A stretch of 64,000 nt of DNA from Gymnogyps californianus (lineage: Eukaryota > Chordata > Aves > Accipitriformes > Cathartidae). The translations under genes were made by a program, and so were the position numbers. The notes beneath the pieces are model-generated. The model was not told the origin of the DNA, did not search any database, and was given only the letters and a program-made list of their open reading frames with translations. The DNA lies in the NCBI RefSeq assembly GCF_018139145.2, contig NC_059476.1:6671501-6735500 (forward strand), given 5' to 3'. Each line of letters starts with the position of its first letter. The first letter of the stretch is position 1. This document shows, piece after piece, positions 62,436 to 64,000 of this stretch.

Positions 62436-64000
62436 GTCAGATCAAGTTCAAGACTATCTAATGAACCTGAAGGTGCACAAGTCCATGGCACCTGATGAGA
62501 CGCATCCACGGGTCCTGAGGGAACTGGTGGATGAAGTTGCTAAGCAAGTGTCCATCATATTTGAGATGTCGTGGCTGCCTGGTGAAGTTCCCACTGACTG
62601 GAAAAGGGGAAACATAACCCCCATTTTTAAAAAGGGGAAAAAAGGAAGACCCAGGGAACTACAGGCCGGTCAGTCTCACGTCTGTGCCTGGCAAGATCAT
62701 GGAGCAGATCCTCCTGGAAACCATGCTAAGGCACATAGAAAGTAAGGAGGTGATTGGTGACAGCCAACATAGCTTCACTAAGGGCAAATCATGCCTGACA
62801 AATTTGGTGGCCTTCTACGACAGGGTTACAGTGTTGGTGGATAAGGGAAGAGCAACTGAGGTCATCTACTTGGACTTGTGCAAAGCATTTGACACTGTCC
62901 CGCATGACATCCTTGTCTCTAAATTGGAGACACATGGATTTGACGGATAGACCACTCGGTGGATAAGGAATTGGCTGATGGTCGCACTCACAGAGTTGCG
63001 GTCAATGGCTCAATGTCCAAGTGGAAAGCAGTGACGAGTGGCGTTCCTCAGGGGTTGGTATTGGGACCGGCGCTGCTTAACATCTTTGTCAGCGACACGG
63101 ACAGTGGGATTGAGTGCACCCTCGGCAAGTTTGCTGATGACACCAAGCTGTGTGGACACACTGGAGGGAAGGGATGCCATCCAGAGGGACCGCGACAGGC
63201 TTGAGAGGTGGGCCTGCGGGAACCTCATGAAGTTCAACAAGGCCAAGTGCAAGGTCCTGCACATGGGTCGGGGCAATCCCAAGCACAAATACAGGCTGGG
63301 CAATGAGTGGATTGAGAGCAGCCCTGAGGAGGAGGACTTGGGGGTGTTGGTTGACGAGAAGCTCAACATGACCCGGCAATGTGCGCCTGCAGCCCAGAAA
63401 GCCAACCTTATCCTGGGCTGCATCAAAAGAAGAGTGGCCAGCAGGTCGAGGGAGGTGATTCTCCCCTTCTACTCCGCTCTCGTGAGACCCCACCTGGAGT
63501 CCTGCCTTCAGCTCTGGGGCCCCCAGCATAAGAAGGACATGGACCTGTTGGAGCAGGTCCAGAGGAGGGCCACAAAGAGGATGAGAGGGCTGGAGCACCT
63601 CTCCTCTGAGGACAGGCTGAGAGAGTTGGGGTTGTTGAGCCTGGAGAAGAGAAGGCTCCAGGGAGATTTATAGCAGCCTTCCAGTACCTGCTGGAAGGAG
63701 GCCTGCAAGAAGGCTGGAGAGGGACTTTTTGCAAGGGCATGTAGTGAGAGGGTGAGGGGTAATGGCTTTAAACTGAAAGAGGGTAGATTTAGATGAGATG
63801 TAAGGAAGAAGTTCTTCCTTGTGAGGGTGGTGAGGCACTGGAAGAGGTTGCCCAGAGAAGCTGTGGATGCCCCTCCCTGGAAGTGTCCAAGGCCAGGTTG
63901 GATGGGGCTTTGAGCATCGTGGTTTAGTGGAAGGTGTCCCTGCCATGGCAGGGGGGTTGGAACTAGATGATCTTTAAGGTCCCTTCCAACTCAAACCATT
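62436..64000 (+). mobile_element. CR1 LINE, sense, 5'-truncated, running off the window
   Basis: At least 1565 bp of a fairly young CR1 starting inside the reverse-transcriptase ORF (CAGATCAAGTTCAAGACTAT) and continuing into the 3' untranslated region. The latter includes GAGGTTGCCCAGAGAAGCTG, GGCCAGGTTGGATGGGGCTT and CCTTCCAACTCAAACCATT, the last bases before the terminal 8-mer repeats expected just beyond 64000. It is the least decayed CR1 here, and its ORF remains readable apart from a few lesions. Homology begins abruptly at about 62436, so the copy is 5'-truncated as is usual for target-primed reverse transcription. Confidence 0.95.
62461..63675 (+). pseudogene. CR1 reverse transcriptase (ORF2), C-terminal part, broken
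   Basis: This would encode the reverse transcriptase of a non-LTR retrotransposon. Visible in order: HKSMAPDETHPRVLREL and [11 protein letters not shown] (fingers); a second frame with KIMEQILLE and [12 protein letters not shown], the catalytic motif A; a third with [10 protein letters not shown] (motif B, Leu where Ser is usual) and FADDTKL (motif C, FADD at 63130-63141); then a fourth frame, from about 63160, with [19 protein letters not shown] and a thumb/C-terminal region ending at 63671-63673. Lesions by comparison with the family: an extra base in the G/A tract near 62636, TGG to TAG at 62948-62950, a lost base near 62980, a short deletion near 63156 and a lost base near 63670. The catalytic aspartates are present but the protein cannot be made. 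The endonuclease domain is missing through 5' truncation. Confidence 0.93.

Noticed and set aside
63010..63946. Minus-strand frames of 92-169 codons near the window end
   Set aside because: They are antisense shadows of the CR1 reverse-transcriptase ORF and 3' untranslated region.
1..64000. CRISPR array, bacterial operon or phage-like system
   Set aside because: No regularly spaced repeats and no prokaryotic-style gene packing. The repeat content is avian.

Overview
The window reads as noncoding, AT-rich vertebrate DNA from a bird. The evidence is the repeat content: CR1 LINE fragments of several ages in both orientations, three copies of a roughly 0.6-kb avian endogenous-retrovirus (ERV) solo LTR beginning TGTCCTGGTTTC and ending in a TTAAACCACGACA-type terminus, and one 1.1-kb GC-rich avian solo LTR. 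These LTR types suit a non-galliform (neoavian) bird, but the species cannot be told. I found no complete protein-coding gene, no tRNA and no CRISPR array or bacterial-type operon. The window is intergenic or deep intronic.

Layout. 1-566: nothing recognised. 566-706: antisense CR1 3' end. 908-1560 (minus): a chimera of about 103 bases of 28S rRNA joined to a decayed retroviral pol segment, bracketed by the 8-bp direct repeat AAAATCAG. 1.6-6.9 kb: unique DNA with old MIR/L2-like remnants near 4.1-4.4 kb. 6910-7645: sense CR1 3' part. 7.6-17.7 kb: unique DNA with a GC-rich island near 11 kb and an exon-like 80-bp segment at 13262-13341. 17716-18850: solo LTR with a perfect 5-bp target-site duplication (GCAGC) and an internal run of degenerate ~40-55 bp repeats. 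19.5 kb: eroded CR1. 23308-23913: solo LTR (minus) with near-perfect duplication. 27975-28460: very old CR1. 28.5-46.4 kb: unique DNA holding two exon-like segments, old MIR-like remnants, a hairpin and a 37-base C homopolymer (44725-44761). 46391-46419: 29-bp stub of the same LTR family. 47295-47900: solo LTR (plus). 54488-54679: CR1 3' tail. 58588-59165: third solo LTR (plus), without matching duplication. 62436-64000: a younger CR1 with a broken reverse-transcriptase ORF, continuing past the window edge.

The elements do not work together as a pathway. They record successive insertions: very old CR1 and MIR-like relics, ERV LTRs reduced to solo form, and more recent CR1. The most unusual item is the pol/28S rRNA chimera, which looks like the product of template switching during reverse transcription. 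All family assignments are by eye; no alignment, repeat-library search or gene prediction was run.
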